Below, in pieces: positions 1-7,194 of a stretch of 17,277 nucleotides of DNA. The notes under the pieces were generated by a model. The model did no database searches and was not told the origin of the DNA. It saw only the letters and a program-made list of their open reading frames with translations. Source of the stretch: JAAYBY01 sp964465385 (lineage in GTDB: Bacteria; Bacillota; Clostridia; Saccharofermentanales; UBA5734); the NCBI GenBank assembly GCA_964465385.1, contig CAYXIM010000038.1:1-17277 (forward strand), given 5' to 3'. The position numbers and the translations under genes are program-made. Positions within the stretch are counted from its first letter, which is position 1; each line of letters opens with the position of its first letter.

Positions 1-453
1 GAGAGCCTGGCCGTGGGCGTCACACAAGAGGCAGACATTTCCCGGATCACCATCACCTTGCAGTCTGATGACGAGCAAACCGGCCAGATCATCCGCCAGC
101 TGCACAAGCTGCCGGACGTCCTCATGGTTCGCAACCTGGAGCCAGACGAGTCTTTTACACGCGAGCTGGTCTTTATCAAGGTGCTGGCAGATGCAGCCAG
201 CCGTTCAGACATCATCCAGATCGTGGACGTGTTCCGTGGCCACATCATTGATGTCTCCCCGCAGACCCTGACCATCGAGCTCAGCGGCAAAGAAGATAAA
301 ATCGAGGCCCTGCAAAACCTGTTGGCCCCCTATCGCATCCTGGAGATGGTTCGGACTGGTCCCATTGCCGTTGAGCGTGGCAACCGCGTCATGAACCTGG
401 ACGGGCCGGAAAGCCAGATCACACCTGCAGCAAACGAGGAGGAATCACCATGA
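1..453 (+). CDS. ilvN: Acetolactate synthase small (regulatory) subunit, 5'-partial
   Basis: This is the regulatory subunit of acetohydroxyacid synthase, which binds the IlvB catalytic subunit and carries valine feedback inhibition. The frame is open from base 1 and reads ESLAVGVTQEADISRITI, which matches the family's usual ESLAVG stretch near residue 30. The gene therefore starts upstream of the window, and the GTG at 13 is only an internal codon. In total 150 residues are visible: the rest of the N-terminal ACT domain (to about residue 50 of the visible part) and the C-terminal ALS small-subunit domain, ending in a short acidic tail (NEEESP). The stop overlaps the ilvC start as ATGA, so the two are co-translated. 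Roughly 28-30 N-terminal residues are missing, judged from family length. An ilvB usually lies upstream of ilvN, but that cannot be seen here. Confidence 0.95.
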   Translation, partial: ESLAVGVTQEADISRITITLQSDDEQTGQIIRQLHKLPDVLMVRNLEPDESFTRELVFIKVLADAASRSDIIQIVDVFRGHIIDVSPQTLTIELSGKEDKIEALQNLLAPYRILEMVRTGPIAVERGNRVMNLDGPESQITPAANEEESP

Positions 454-1451
454 AGAAAATCTACAAAGAACAGGATTGCCGCACCCACGCCCTGGACGGC
501 AAGAAAATCGCCGTCATCGGCTTTGGCAGCCAGGGCCACGCCCATGCGCTTAACCTCAAAGAGAGTGGTTTTGACGTCCTGGTCGGTCTTTACACAGGCA
601 GCCGGTCCTGGGAAAAGGCACAGGAGGCCGGGCTGACAGTCATGACCAGCCAGGAAGCGGCAGCAGCTGCCGATGTCATCATGATCCTGATCAACGATGA
701 AAAACAACCGGCCCTGTTTGAAGAAGCCATCCGCCCCAACTTGGAAGAAGGCAACGCGGTGGCCTTTGCCCACGGCTTCAACATCCACTACGGCCTCATC
801 CAGCCACCTGAAAACGTCGACGTGTTCATGATCGCCCCCAAGGGCCCCGGGCACACGGTCCGCCGCGAGTATAAAAACGGCCGCGGGGTTCCCTCACTCT
901 TTGCCGTCTACCAGGATTACACCGGAAAAGCCCGTGACCTGGCTTTTGATTACGGTTATGGCCTGGGCGCCGCCCGTGCCGGCCTGCTGGAAACCACCTT
1001 TCGCGAGGAAACCGAAACGGACCTGTTCGGGGAACAGTGCATCTTGTGCGGCGGTGTCACAGAGCTCATGAAAGCCGGTTTTGAAGTGCTGGTCGAGGCC
1101 GGCTATGACCCTGAAAGCGCCTACTACGAGTGCGTGCATGAAATGAAGCTGATCGTCGACATGATCGCCCAGGGCGGCCTGTCCCTGATGCGCTATTCCA
1201 TCAGTGACACAGCCGAATTTGGCGACTACGCCGTCGGCCGCCGCATCATCACCGATGAAACCCGCCAGGAGATGCGCAAGGTCCTCAGGGAGATCCAGGA
1301 AGGAAGCTTCGCCCGCCAGTGGGTCTTGGAGAACCAGGCCGGCCGGCCGGCCTTCATGGCCAGACGGCGCCTGGAAGCCGACCATCCGGTGGAAAAAGTC
1401 GGCCGCGACCTGCGCGCCTTGATGACTTGGAACAAGGACATCGACGTCTGA
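450..1451 (+). CDS. ilvC: Ketol-acid reductoisomerase (class I)
   Basis: IlvC isomerises and reduces 2-acetolactate or 2-aceto-2-hydroxybutanoate to the dihydroxy acids of valine and isoleucine synthesis, using Mg2+ and NAD(P)H in the cytoplasm. The 333-residue length is normal for the short class I form. The Rossmann motif GFGSQG is at residues 24-29. The cofactor-specificity loop at 47-54 reads LYTGSRSW. His108 lies in AHGFNIHYG, and PKGPGH is at 130-135. The metal ligands are D191 and E195 (DLFGEQ) and E227 and E231, with S252 in YSISDTAE. The start is fixed by a GAGGAGGAA ribosome binding site at 436-444 and by the ATGA overlap with ilvN. One oddity is Tyr48 where most class I enzymes carry Arg at the start of the cofactor loop. 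The two serines expected for NADPH binding (S51, S53) are kept, so NADPH use remains likely. Confidence 0.97.
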   Translation: MKKIYKEQDCRTHALDGKKIAVIGFGSQGHAHALNLKESGFDVLVGLYTGSRSWEKAQEAGLTVMTSQEAAAAADVIMILINDEKQPALFEEAIRPNLEEGNAVAFAHGFNIHYGLIQPPENVDVFMIAPKGPGHTVRREYKNGRGVPSLFAVYQDYTGKARDLAFDYGYGLGAARAGLLETTFREETETDLFGEQCILCGGVTELMKAGFEVLVEAGYDPESAYYECVHEMKLIVDMIAQGGLSLMRYSISDTAEFGDYAVGRRIITDETRQEMRKVLREIQEGSFARQWVLENQAGRPAFMARRRLEADHPVEKVGRDLRALMTWNKDIDV

Positions 1452-1477
1452 TCTGTCTCAGCTGATCAACCTGATCA

Positions 1478-1508
1478 AACGAGCCGACCGGTTCCCGGTC
1501 GGCTCGTT
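1478..1508. terminator. Perfect 14-bp hairpin between convergent ilvC and antiporter genes
   Basis: The arms at 1478-1491 (AACGAGCCGACCGG) and 1495-1508 are exact reverse complements with a 3-base loop (TTC). It lies 27 bases past the ilvC stop and 20 bases past the antiporter stop on the other strand, the expected place for a shared transcription end. Neither side is followed by a real U-tract (TTGCG on +, TTTGATC on -). It is therefore either a weak intrinsic terminator or an mRNA 3'-end stabiliser. Two copies of CTGATCAA (1462-1469, 1471-1478) sit just before it. Confidence 0.7.
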
Positions 1509-1528
1509 GCGTGAGGTGCATGTGTTTT

Positions 1529-2758
1529 TCAGCGTCGCCGGCCCTGTTCTGCGGCCAGGCGCTCAGGCTTGATGGCCCCGGAACGGACCAGGGCGAATTT
1601 TGCCGAGGGCGGCCCGACCAGTTCATAGAGGACCGAGGAAGACAAAATAATGGTCAAGAGCATGTTGCCTGCCACATCCGGCAGCATGCGTTTGCCCAGG
1701 AAAGCCAGGCCGATGGCCACACCGGCCTGGGGAACCAGGGCAAAGCCCAGATAGGTGCGGATGGCGCGTGATGTTTGGGTCAACCAGCAGCCCAGGTAGG
1801 CGCCGGCGTATTTGCCGATGATGCGGATGAGGAAGTAGGCGGCGCCGATGATCCCCAGGGTCCGGAAGGTACTCAGGTCCAGGTTCATACCGGAAATAAC
1901 AAAAAACATGGACAAGACCGGGGGTGTGAACCGCTCAACCTGCTGGTAGAGCAGCTTGTCTTTGGTCCGGTTGATGTAGGTGGTCCCGTAAAGCATGCAG
2001 GACAGCAAGGGGGAAATATCAAAGGCCGCACACAGACCGGCAATGCCCAGCAGCAAGGCGATGGTCAAAATCAGGCGGTTGTCCTCACTGCGCCTGGGCG
2101 TCATCAGCTTACTCAAGAGGGTGCCGCTGAGAAAGCCAATGGCCAGCGCGATCAGGTTGTAGACGATCGGCCAGATGATCTCAGACGGGGCCATCCGTGT
2201 CACTGCATCGGTGTTGATGATGGCCACGGCAATGCTAAAGGCAATCAGGCAGACCGCGTCATCGATGGCCACCACCTGCAGCAAGGTGTTGACGAAGCTG
2301 CCCCGGGCATGGTATTGGCGGATAGTGGCCATGGTGCTGGCCGGTGCCGTCGCCATGGCGATGGCACCCAGCAGCAGGCTGAAATCCCAATCCAGGTGGA
2401 AGATAAAACGCATGGACACGGTGATCAGGATGCCGGCCAGCAAGGATTCAAAGAGGGTGATGACCAAAATGCCCAGGCCTGTTTCCTGAAAGGCTTCTTT
2501 TTTGAGGAAACGGCCGGCGCTGAAAGCGATGAAGGCCAGGGCGATGTCGCTGACAAAGCCCATGCTGTCCACCATGTCACGCGGAATCCAGTTTAAGACG
2601 TAGGGCCCGATCACAACCCCGGCCAGGATGTAGCCGGTGACGTTGGGCAGCTTGACCAGCTTGGTCAGGCGGGTCATTAAAAAGCCAGCCAGCAAAATAG
2701 AGGCTAAAGACAACAAAATCAACGTTGTCTCGTTCATCAGATGCGTCAACTGACCCAT
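1529..2758 (-). CDS. Cation:proton antiporter, Kef/CPA2-type (Na+/H+ exchanger family)
   Basis: This is an integral membrane monovalent cation/H+ exchanger of the PF00999 fold, probably serving Na+ or K+ and pH balance. From the chosen start it has 409 residues and many hydrophobic segments, about 11-13 by eye. The first is followed by the family motif LPNVTGYILAGVVIGP. A double aspartate (VAIDDAV, D166-D167) sits where electrogenic exchangers have their ion-binding DD pair. There is no C-terminal TrkA/RCK domain. The ATG at 2758 is preferred because AAAGGA (2766-2771) lies 7 bases upstream. A longer frame opens at 2842, but that ATG sits only a few bases from a TATAAT box and would add a polar 28-residue extension. 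It is divergent from a LysR regulator that probably controls it. The transported ion cannot be told from sequence. Confidence 0.9.
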   Translation of the reverse strand: MGQLTHLMNETTLILLSLASILLAGFLMTRLTKLVKLPNVTGYILAGVVIGPYVLNWIPRDMVDSMGFVSDIALAFIAFSAGRFLKKEAFQETGLGILVITLFESLLAGILITVSMRFIFHLDWDFSLLLGAIAMATAPASTMATIRQYHARGSFVNTLLQVVAIDDAVCLIAFSIAVAIINTDAVTRMAPSEIIWPIVYNLIALAIGFLSGTLLSKLMTPRRSEDNRLILTIALLLGIAGLCAAFDISPLLSCMLYGTTYINRTKDKLLYQQVERFTPPVLSMFFVISGMNLDLSTFRTLGIIGAAYFLIRIIGKYAGAYLGCWLTQTSRAIRTYLGFALVPQAGVAIGLAFLGKRMLPDVAGNMLLTIILSSSVLYELVGPPSAKFALVRSGAIKPERLAAEQGRRR

Positions 2759-2845
2759 GGGGCTGTCCTTTCCCCGCCTTGCTTGCAAGGGCGCTGGCGG
2801 TGCCTGCTGCTGCTTGTTGCCGGTCTCTTTTCGTGCTACCATCCC

Positions 2846-2851
2846 ATTATA
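2846..2851 (-). promoter_or_regulatory. -10 box of the antiporter promoter
   Basis: The minus strand reads a perfect TATAAT here. Transcription would start near 2839, giving an untranslated leader of about 80 bases before the ATG at 2758. No TTGACA-like hexamer is found 16-18 bases upstream (the bases there read TATAAA or ATAAAT), which suggests a promoter that needs an activator. Confidence 0.55.
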
Positions 2852-2910
2852 GATGATTTAAGCTATTATTTATATTTATATTATTTTATTTATCTATAAA
2901 TTATTTATAT
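2851..2910. promoter_or_regulatory. AT-rich shared control region with dyad and direct repeat (candidate LysR operator)
   Basis: Only 5 of 60 bases are G or C, in strong contrast with the GC-rich flanks. A perfect dyad TATAAAT-T-ATTTATA lies at 2895-2909 and contains the T-N11-A spacing typical of LysR-type sites. The 11-mer ATTATTTATAT occurs twice, at 2865-2875 and 2900-2910, exactly 35 bases apart. Relative to the predicted antiporter transcription start (about 2839), the dyad centre is near -62 and the other repeat near -31. These match the usual recognition and activation site positions of LysR regulators. The dyad also lies directly before the lysR ribosome binding site, which would fit autorepression. 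The repeat and dyad are visible; their function is inferred, and AT-rich DNA yields such matches easily. Confidence 0.5.
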
Positions 2911-2919
2911 GAGAGGTGG
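2911..2919 (+). promoter_or_regulatory. Ribosome binding site of the LysR gene
   Basis: GAGAGGTGG is a good match to the 16S anti-Shine-Dalgarno complement and lies 5 bases before TTG 2925. It overlaps the alternative GTG codon at 2916, which therefore cannot be the start used with this site. Confidence 0.7.
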
Positions 2920-2924
2920 TTTTC

Positions 2925-3827
2925 TTGGTCGATGCCAAATTGTATACCCTGCTGGCTGTTCTGGAATGTGGCACCTACACCCGTGCCGCCAAACACCTGT
3001 CCTTGACCCAGCCGGCCGTCACCCAGCACATCAAACAACTGGAAAAAGAAATCGGCATCAAAATTTTCAACCGCGTCGGCAACCAGATCAAGCCGACCAG
3101 CGAGGGCCAGCTGCTGATCCGCTTCGCCCGCCGTAACATTGCCCTTTATCAGCAACTCAAGCAAAGCATCGAGGATGAGCGCCGCCAGATCCGCCGCCTG
3201 ACTGTCGGTGTGACCCACACAGCTGAAAGCAATGCCGTGGCCGAGGCCCTGGGCCAGTACAGCGCGGAGAACCCCGGCACCACCATCACCATCGTGTCCG
3301 ATTCTTTCCAGCGCCTTTACGACATGCTCAAGGCCTTTGAAATCGATTGTGCGGTGGCCGAAGGCAAGGTGCAGGATGCACACATCCATTCCCTGCTCCT
3401 GGACACCGATTCCCTGGTCCTGGTTTTGTCAAACAACCACCCCTGGGCCAACAAGAAACGCGTGACCCTGGAGGAGCTGAAAACACAGCCGCTCATTTTG
3501 CGCCGGCCCTCATCTGGGACCCGAAACCTCTTCTCGGCCCACTTGGAAAGCAGCAACCTGTCCCTGGATGACTTTAACGTCATCTTGGAAGTGGACAACA
3601 TCGCCACCATCAAAGACCTGATCCGGCGCGACATCGGCCTGTCCATTTTATCCTACAGCGTGTGCCTGGATGAGCTGCGAAAAGGAAAGATCACCGTGCT
3701 GCCCATTCAAAACTTAAGCATGGTCCGTGAAATCAACATCCTCTACCACGATGATTTCAAGCACACCGACCTGCTTGATGACCTCCTGGAAAAATACCAA
3801 AAGGTTAAAAAAGCCTATTCGTCCTGA
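2925..3827 (+). CDS. LysR-family transcriptional regulator
   Basis: This is a DNA-binding regulator of 300 residues in the usual LysR layout. A winged helix-turn-helix occupies about residues 1-60 (TYTRAAKHLSLTQPAVTQHI, then LEKEIGIKIFNR). A linker helix follows, then a periplasmic-binding-protein-like effector domain at about 88-295 (LTVGVTHTAESNAVAEAL, NNHPWANKKRVTLEEL, DIGLSILS). The TTG start at 2925 is chosen from the spacing to the ribosome binding site; GTG 2916 would add only MVF. It is divergent from the antiporter gene across an AT-rich operator region, the classical arrangement for a LysR regulator and its target. Its 3' end overlaps the last 13 bases of ilvB on the other strand. 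A role in branched-chain amino acid control cannot be excluded, given the neighbours. The effector is unknown. Confidence 0.93.
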   Translation: MVDAKLYTLLAVLECGTYTRAAKHLSLTQPAVTQHIKQLEKEIGIKIFNRVGNQIKPTSEGQLLIRFARRNIALYQQLKQSIEDERRQIRRLTVGVTHTAESNAVAEALGQYSAENPGTTITIVSDSFQRLYDMLKAFEIDCAVAEGKVQDAHIHSLLLDTDSLVLVLSNNHPWANKKRVTLEELKTQPLILRRPSSGTRNLFSAHLESSNLSLDDFNVILEVDNIATIKDLIRRDIGLSILSYSVCLDELRKGKITVLPIQNLSMVREINILYHDDFKHTDLLDDLLEKYQKVKKAYSS

Positions 3828-5527
3828 AGCCCCGGCATGATCAGGTCATGCGGCAGCTTGCCGGCAGGGATCATGGGGTAAACATTGGCCTGCGGATCCG
3901 TTGCCACATGAATCAGGTAAGGGCCGTCCTGGCCCAAGGCCTGGTCCAACTGCTCTTGCAAGGACGGCCCGTCCCAGGCGAAGCCGCCGGGAATGCCGTA
4001 GGCCTGGGCGATTTGAACAAAATCGGGGTTGTTGTCCAGCAGTGTCTGCCCGTAGCGCTTGTCAAAAAACAGTTCCTGCCACTGGCGGACCATGCCCAAG
4101 CACTGGTTGTCCATGACGATGATTTTGACCGGGTATTGTTGCTTGGCCAGCGTCCCCAGCTCTTGAAGGGTCATCTGGAAGCCACCGTCCCCGGCAAACA
4201 AAAGAGTCAGCCGCTGGGGGTCTGCTGAAGCGGCGCCGATGGCGGCCGGCAGGCCGAACCCCATGGTGCCCAGGCCGCCCGAGGTGATAAAGGAGCGCGG
4301 CGTTTCAACAGGGTAATGCTGGGCCACAAACATCTGGTGCTGGCCCACGTCCGTGACCACGATGGGGTTTTGTCCTTTGAGCCGTTCAGCCACCCGGTGG
4401 ACAATGGTCTGCGGCAGCAGGGGGCTGGTGTCCACAAGCATGTCGCGCACCAGGCGGTCGTAGCGGCTTTTGATCTGGCTCAGGTCATGGCGCCAGGGCT
4501 GCCAGAAGTCCAGGGCCATGGACCCGGGCCCTTTGTCCAGCATGGCTTCGAAGAAGGAAGCCGCATCGTCTTCAATTTCCAGGTCTGTATGGATGTTTTT
4601 CCCTATTTCAGCCAGGTCTATGTCCACATGGATGACCGTCCGCTGGTCCTTCATGGCGCTAAAGGCCTTGGGGTTACCGATGATCCGGTCGCTGAAGCGG
4701 GTGCCCACAGCCAAAAGCAGGTCACAATGGGCCAGGGCATGGTTGGCCTGGGGCGTGCCATGCATGCCCAGGTTGCCCAGGTAGAGGGGATGGTCGGCCT
4801 CGATGGCCCCCTTGCCCATGAGGGTGGTGGCAACCGGCAGGCCAAAGGCCTCCGAAAAAGCCTTGAGGTCCTCGGTCCCGTGTTCTGAAATCACACAGCC
4901 GCCGCCGGCCAGCAGCAGCGGTTTGTGGCTTTCGGCCAGGCTGGCGATCACCTGATCGACCATGGCCTTGGCCTTGATGCGTGGCGGCCGGTGGCGTACA
5001 AAGGTCTGTGCCGCCTCATGGGCCTGGGGAATGGACCCGGCCAAAATGTCCTTGGGCACATTGACCAGCACCGGCCCCGGCCGGCCAGCCGTGGTCAGGG
5101 CCCAGGCCTCTTCCAAAACAGGCACCAGTTCATCGGCCCGCAGGACCAGGTAGTTGTATTTGGTCACCGGCAAGGTGACCCCGGTGATGTCCGCCTCTTG
5201 AAAGGCATCGGTCCCCGTGGCTTCCCGGGCAACGGCGCCGGTGATGGCCAGCATGGGAACCGAGTCCAGGTAGGCATCGGCCAGGCCGGTCACCAGGTTG
5301 GTGGCACCCGGGCCGGACGTGGCCAGAACCACGGCCGGTTTGCCGGTCAACTTGGCATAGCCTTCGGCCGCATGGGCGGCCCCCTGTTCGTGGCGGGTCA
5401 GGATGTTGGGAAAGGCTGCCTGGTAGAGGGCATCAAAGAGAACAATGACCGGACCGCCCGGGTAGCCGAAGGTGTGCTGGACCCCTTTTTCTTGTAAAAA
5501 CCGTACGATTGTTTCTGCGCCATTCAT
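3815..5527 (-). CDS. ilvB: Acetolactate (acetohydroxyacid) synthase large subunit
   Basis: IlvB is the ThDP-dependent catalytic subunit. It condenses two pyruvates to acetolactate (valine, leucine) or pyruvate with 2-oxobutanoate to acetohydroxybutyrate (isoleucine). At 570 residues the length is normal. The N-terminal ThDP domain has YPGG at 22-25 and the catalytic Glu47 in RHEQGAAHAAEGYA. GTDAFQEADI and AGRPGPVLVNVPKD are typical of biosynthetic enzymes rather than the catabolic AlsS. The C-terminal ThDP/Mg motif is GDGGFQ...DN, followed by CLGMVRQWQ. It is the last gene of the minus-strand operon. Its ATG overlaps the ilvD stop as ATGA, and its ribosome binding site AAGGAGGAG lies inside ilvD. 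Its likely partner IlvN is encoded about 3.4 kb away on the other strand. Its end overlaps the convergent lysR by 13 bases and no terminator is visible. Confidence 0.96.
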   Translation of the reverse strand: MNGAETIVRFLQEKGVQHTFGYPGGPVIVLFDALYQAAFPNILTRHEQGAAHAAEGYAKLTGKPAVVLATSGPGATNLVTGLADAYLDSVPMLAITGAVAREATGTDAFQEADITGVTLPVTKYNYLVLRADELVPVLEEAWALTTAGRPGPVLVNVPKDILAGSIPQAHEAAQTFVRHRPPRIKAKAMVDQVIASLAESHKPLLLAGGGCVISEHGTEDLKAFSEAFGLPVATTLMGKGAIEADHPLYLGNLGMHGTPQANHALAHCDLLLAVGTRFSDRIIGNPKAFSAMKDQRTVIHVDIDLAEIGKNIHTDLEIEDDAASFFEAMLDKGPGSMALDFWQPWRHDLSQIKSRYDRLVRDMLVDTSPLLPQTIVHRVAERLKGQNPIVVTDVGQHQMFVAQHYPVETPRSFITSGGLGTMGFGLPAAIGAASADPQRLTLLFAGDGGFQMTLQELGTLAKQQYPVKIIVMDNQCLGMVRQWQELFFDKRYGQTLLDNNPDFVQIAQAYGIPGGFAWDGPSLQEQLDQALGQDGPYLIHVATDPQANVYPMIPAGKLPHDLIMPGLQDE

Positions 5528-7194
5528 AAGCTGTTCTCCTCCTTGGCAATCAGGCGGGCCCCCCGGTTGCTGGCATCCACCTGCTGGCGGTAACGGGCCA
5601 GGATCCCGGTCAGCTTGCGATCCGGGGCCGGTGCCGGCTGCCTGGATGCCCAGCTGTCTGCCGCAACCAGGACATCAACCGTGTGCTGGTTCATGTCGAT
5701 GCGGATCAGGTCCCCATCCTGGATGCGGGCAATGGGCCCGCCAGCCGCAGCCTCAGGACAAATATGCCCGATGGCGGCGCCCCGGGTGGCCCCGGAAAAA
5801 CGGCCGTCTGTCAGCAGGGCAACCGACCGGTCCAGGTCCATGCCTGCCAGGGCACTGGTCGGCGTCAGCATCTCGCGCATGCCCGGGCCGCCACGCGGCC
5901 CTTCAAAACGGATGACCACCACATCGCCCGCCTTGATCTCCTGGGCGAAAAGGGCCTGGGTGGCCGCCTCTTCACTGTCAAAGACGCGGGCTGGTCCCTG
6001 ATGGACGTGCATGTCCGGGACAACAGCGCCTTTTTTGACCACGCAGCCTTGGGGGGCCAAATTGCCAAACAAGACAGCCAGACCACCGTCTGCTGCCACA
6101 GGGTCCTGATGGGAGCGGATGACAGTGCCATCCGCACCCGGGTGGCCGGCCAGGCGCTGGCCGATGGTGCCTTCGGCAGACGGGTTTTCGGTGTGGATGA
6201 GACCGAGCTTGTCAAGCTCTGCCAAAACGGCTGTGATGCCGCCTGCTTCGTTGAGGTCGGTGATGAACTGCTGGCCAGCCGGGTTCAGGCTGCACAGCTG
6301 GGGGGTGCTTTGGCTGAAGGCCCCGATGTCTTCAAGCGTCAGGGGCAGCTGCGCTTCACCGGCCAGCGCCAGCAGGTGGAGGACCGAGTTGGTCGAACCA
6401 CCCAAGGCCATGTCCACCCGCAGGGCGTTTTCCAAGGCCTGGGCGGTCAGGATCTGGCGGGCACGTTTACCCTGGGCCACCAGGTCCATGATGCGGGCAC
6501 CGGTCCGCCGGGCCAGGCGCAGGCGTTCGGCGTAAACAGCCGGCACGGTTCCGCTGCCGGGTAAAGACAGGCCCATGGCCTCGGTCAGGCAGTTCATGGT
6601 GTTGGCCGTGTACATGCCTGAGCAGCTGCCACAGCTGGGACAGGCACACTGCTCCAGCTCAGTCAGCTGCTGGCGTGTGATCCGGCCGGCGGCATGTGCC
6701 CCGACCGCTTCAAACACATTGCTCAGCCCCATGGCTTTGCCCCGGTCAGATCCAGGCAGCATGGGGCCGCCACTGACAAACAGGCTGGGGCGGTCCAGGC
6801 GGGCGGCAGCCATCAACAGACCCGGGACCACCTTGTCACAGTTGGGGATAAAGACCAGGCCGTCAAAGGCATGGGCCATGGCCATGATTTCGCAGCTGTC
6901 GGCGATGATATCCCGGCTGACCAGTGAATAGCGCATGCCGTCATGGTTCATGGCCAGGCCGTCGCAGACGGCGATGGCGGGAAACTCAAAGGGCACCCCG
7001 CCGGCGCTTCGGATGCCAGCCTTGACGGCATCGGTCACCGAACGCAGGTGGATGTGGCCAGGCACAATCTCATTAAAGCTGTTGACCACCCCGATAAAGG
7101 GTCGTTCCATCTCTTCTTCCGTCAAGCCCAGGGCATAGAGCAAGGAGCGGTGCGGTGCCCGCTCAGGGCTTTTCTTTATGACATCACTTTGCAT
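5524..7194 (-). CDS. ilvD: Dihydroxy-acid dehydratase
   Basis: IlvD is an Fe-S dehydratase that turns the dihydroxy acids made by IlvC into the keto acids of valine and isoleucine. It belongs to the IlvD/Edd family and has 556 residues from the chosen start, normal for the family. Candidate cluster cysteines are C77 (AVCDGLAMNHDG), C119 (FIPNCDKVVPG), and C185, C188 and C191 in CPSCGSCSGMYTANTMNC. SGGPMLPG and the C-terminal RGGPGMREML and LLTDGRFSGATRG blocks are also present. ATG 7194 is chosen because AGGAAAGGAAG lies just upstream and the family begins near this point. A longer frame from 7224 lies inside leuB without a ribosome binding site. The start overlaps the leuB stop by 11 bases and the stop overlaps ilvB by ATGA, so translation is coupled on both sides. 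Confidence 0.96.
   Translation of the reverse strand: MQSDVIKKSPERAPHRSLLYALGLTEEEMERPFIGVVNSFNEIVPGHIHLRSVTDAVKAGIRSAGGVPFEFPAIAVCDGLAMNHDGMRYSLVSRDIIADSCEIMAMAHAFDGLVFIPNCDKVVPGLLMAAARLDRPSLFVSGGPMLPGSDRGKAMGLSNVFEAVGAHAAGRITRQQLTELEQCACPSCGSCSGMYTANTMNCLTEAMGLSLPGSGTVPAVYAERLRLARRTGARIMDLVAQGKRARQILTAQALENALRVDMALGGSTNSVLHLLALAGEAQLPLTLEDIGAFSQSTPQLCSLNPAGQQFITDLNEAGGITAVLAELDKLGLIHTENPSAEGTIGQRLAGHPGADGTVIRSHQDPVAADGGLAVLFGNLAPQGCVVKKGAVVPDMHVHQGPARVFDSEEAATQALFAQEIKAGDVVVIRFEGPRGGPGMREMLTPTSALAGMDLDRSVALLTDGRFSGATRGAAIGHICPEAAAGGPIARIQDGDLIRIDMNQHTVDVLVAADSWASRQPAPAPDRKLTGILARYRQQVDASNRGARLIAKEENSL

Noticed and set aside
13..453. ilvN starting at GTG 13
   Set aside because: The reading frame is open to base 1, and the preceding residues ESLA are part of the conserved family stretch, so the true start is outside the window.
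1775..2596. 273-codon open frame on the + strand
   Set aside because: It lies antisense to the antiporter, is rich in Gln/Gly/His/Asp as expected of a GC-rich shadow frame, has no domain-like pattern and no ribosome binding site.
5683..6564. 293-codon open frame on the + strand
   Set aside because: It is the antisense shadow of ilvD, which has all its family motifs on the other strand.
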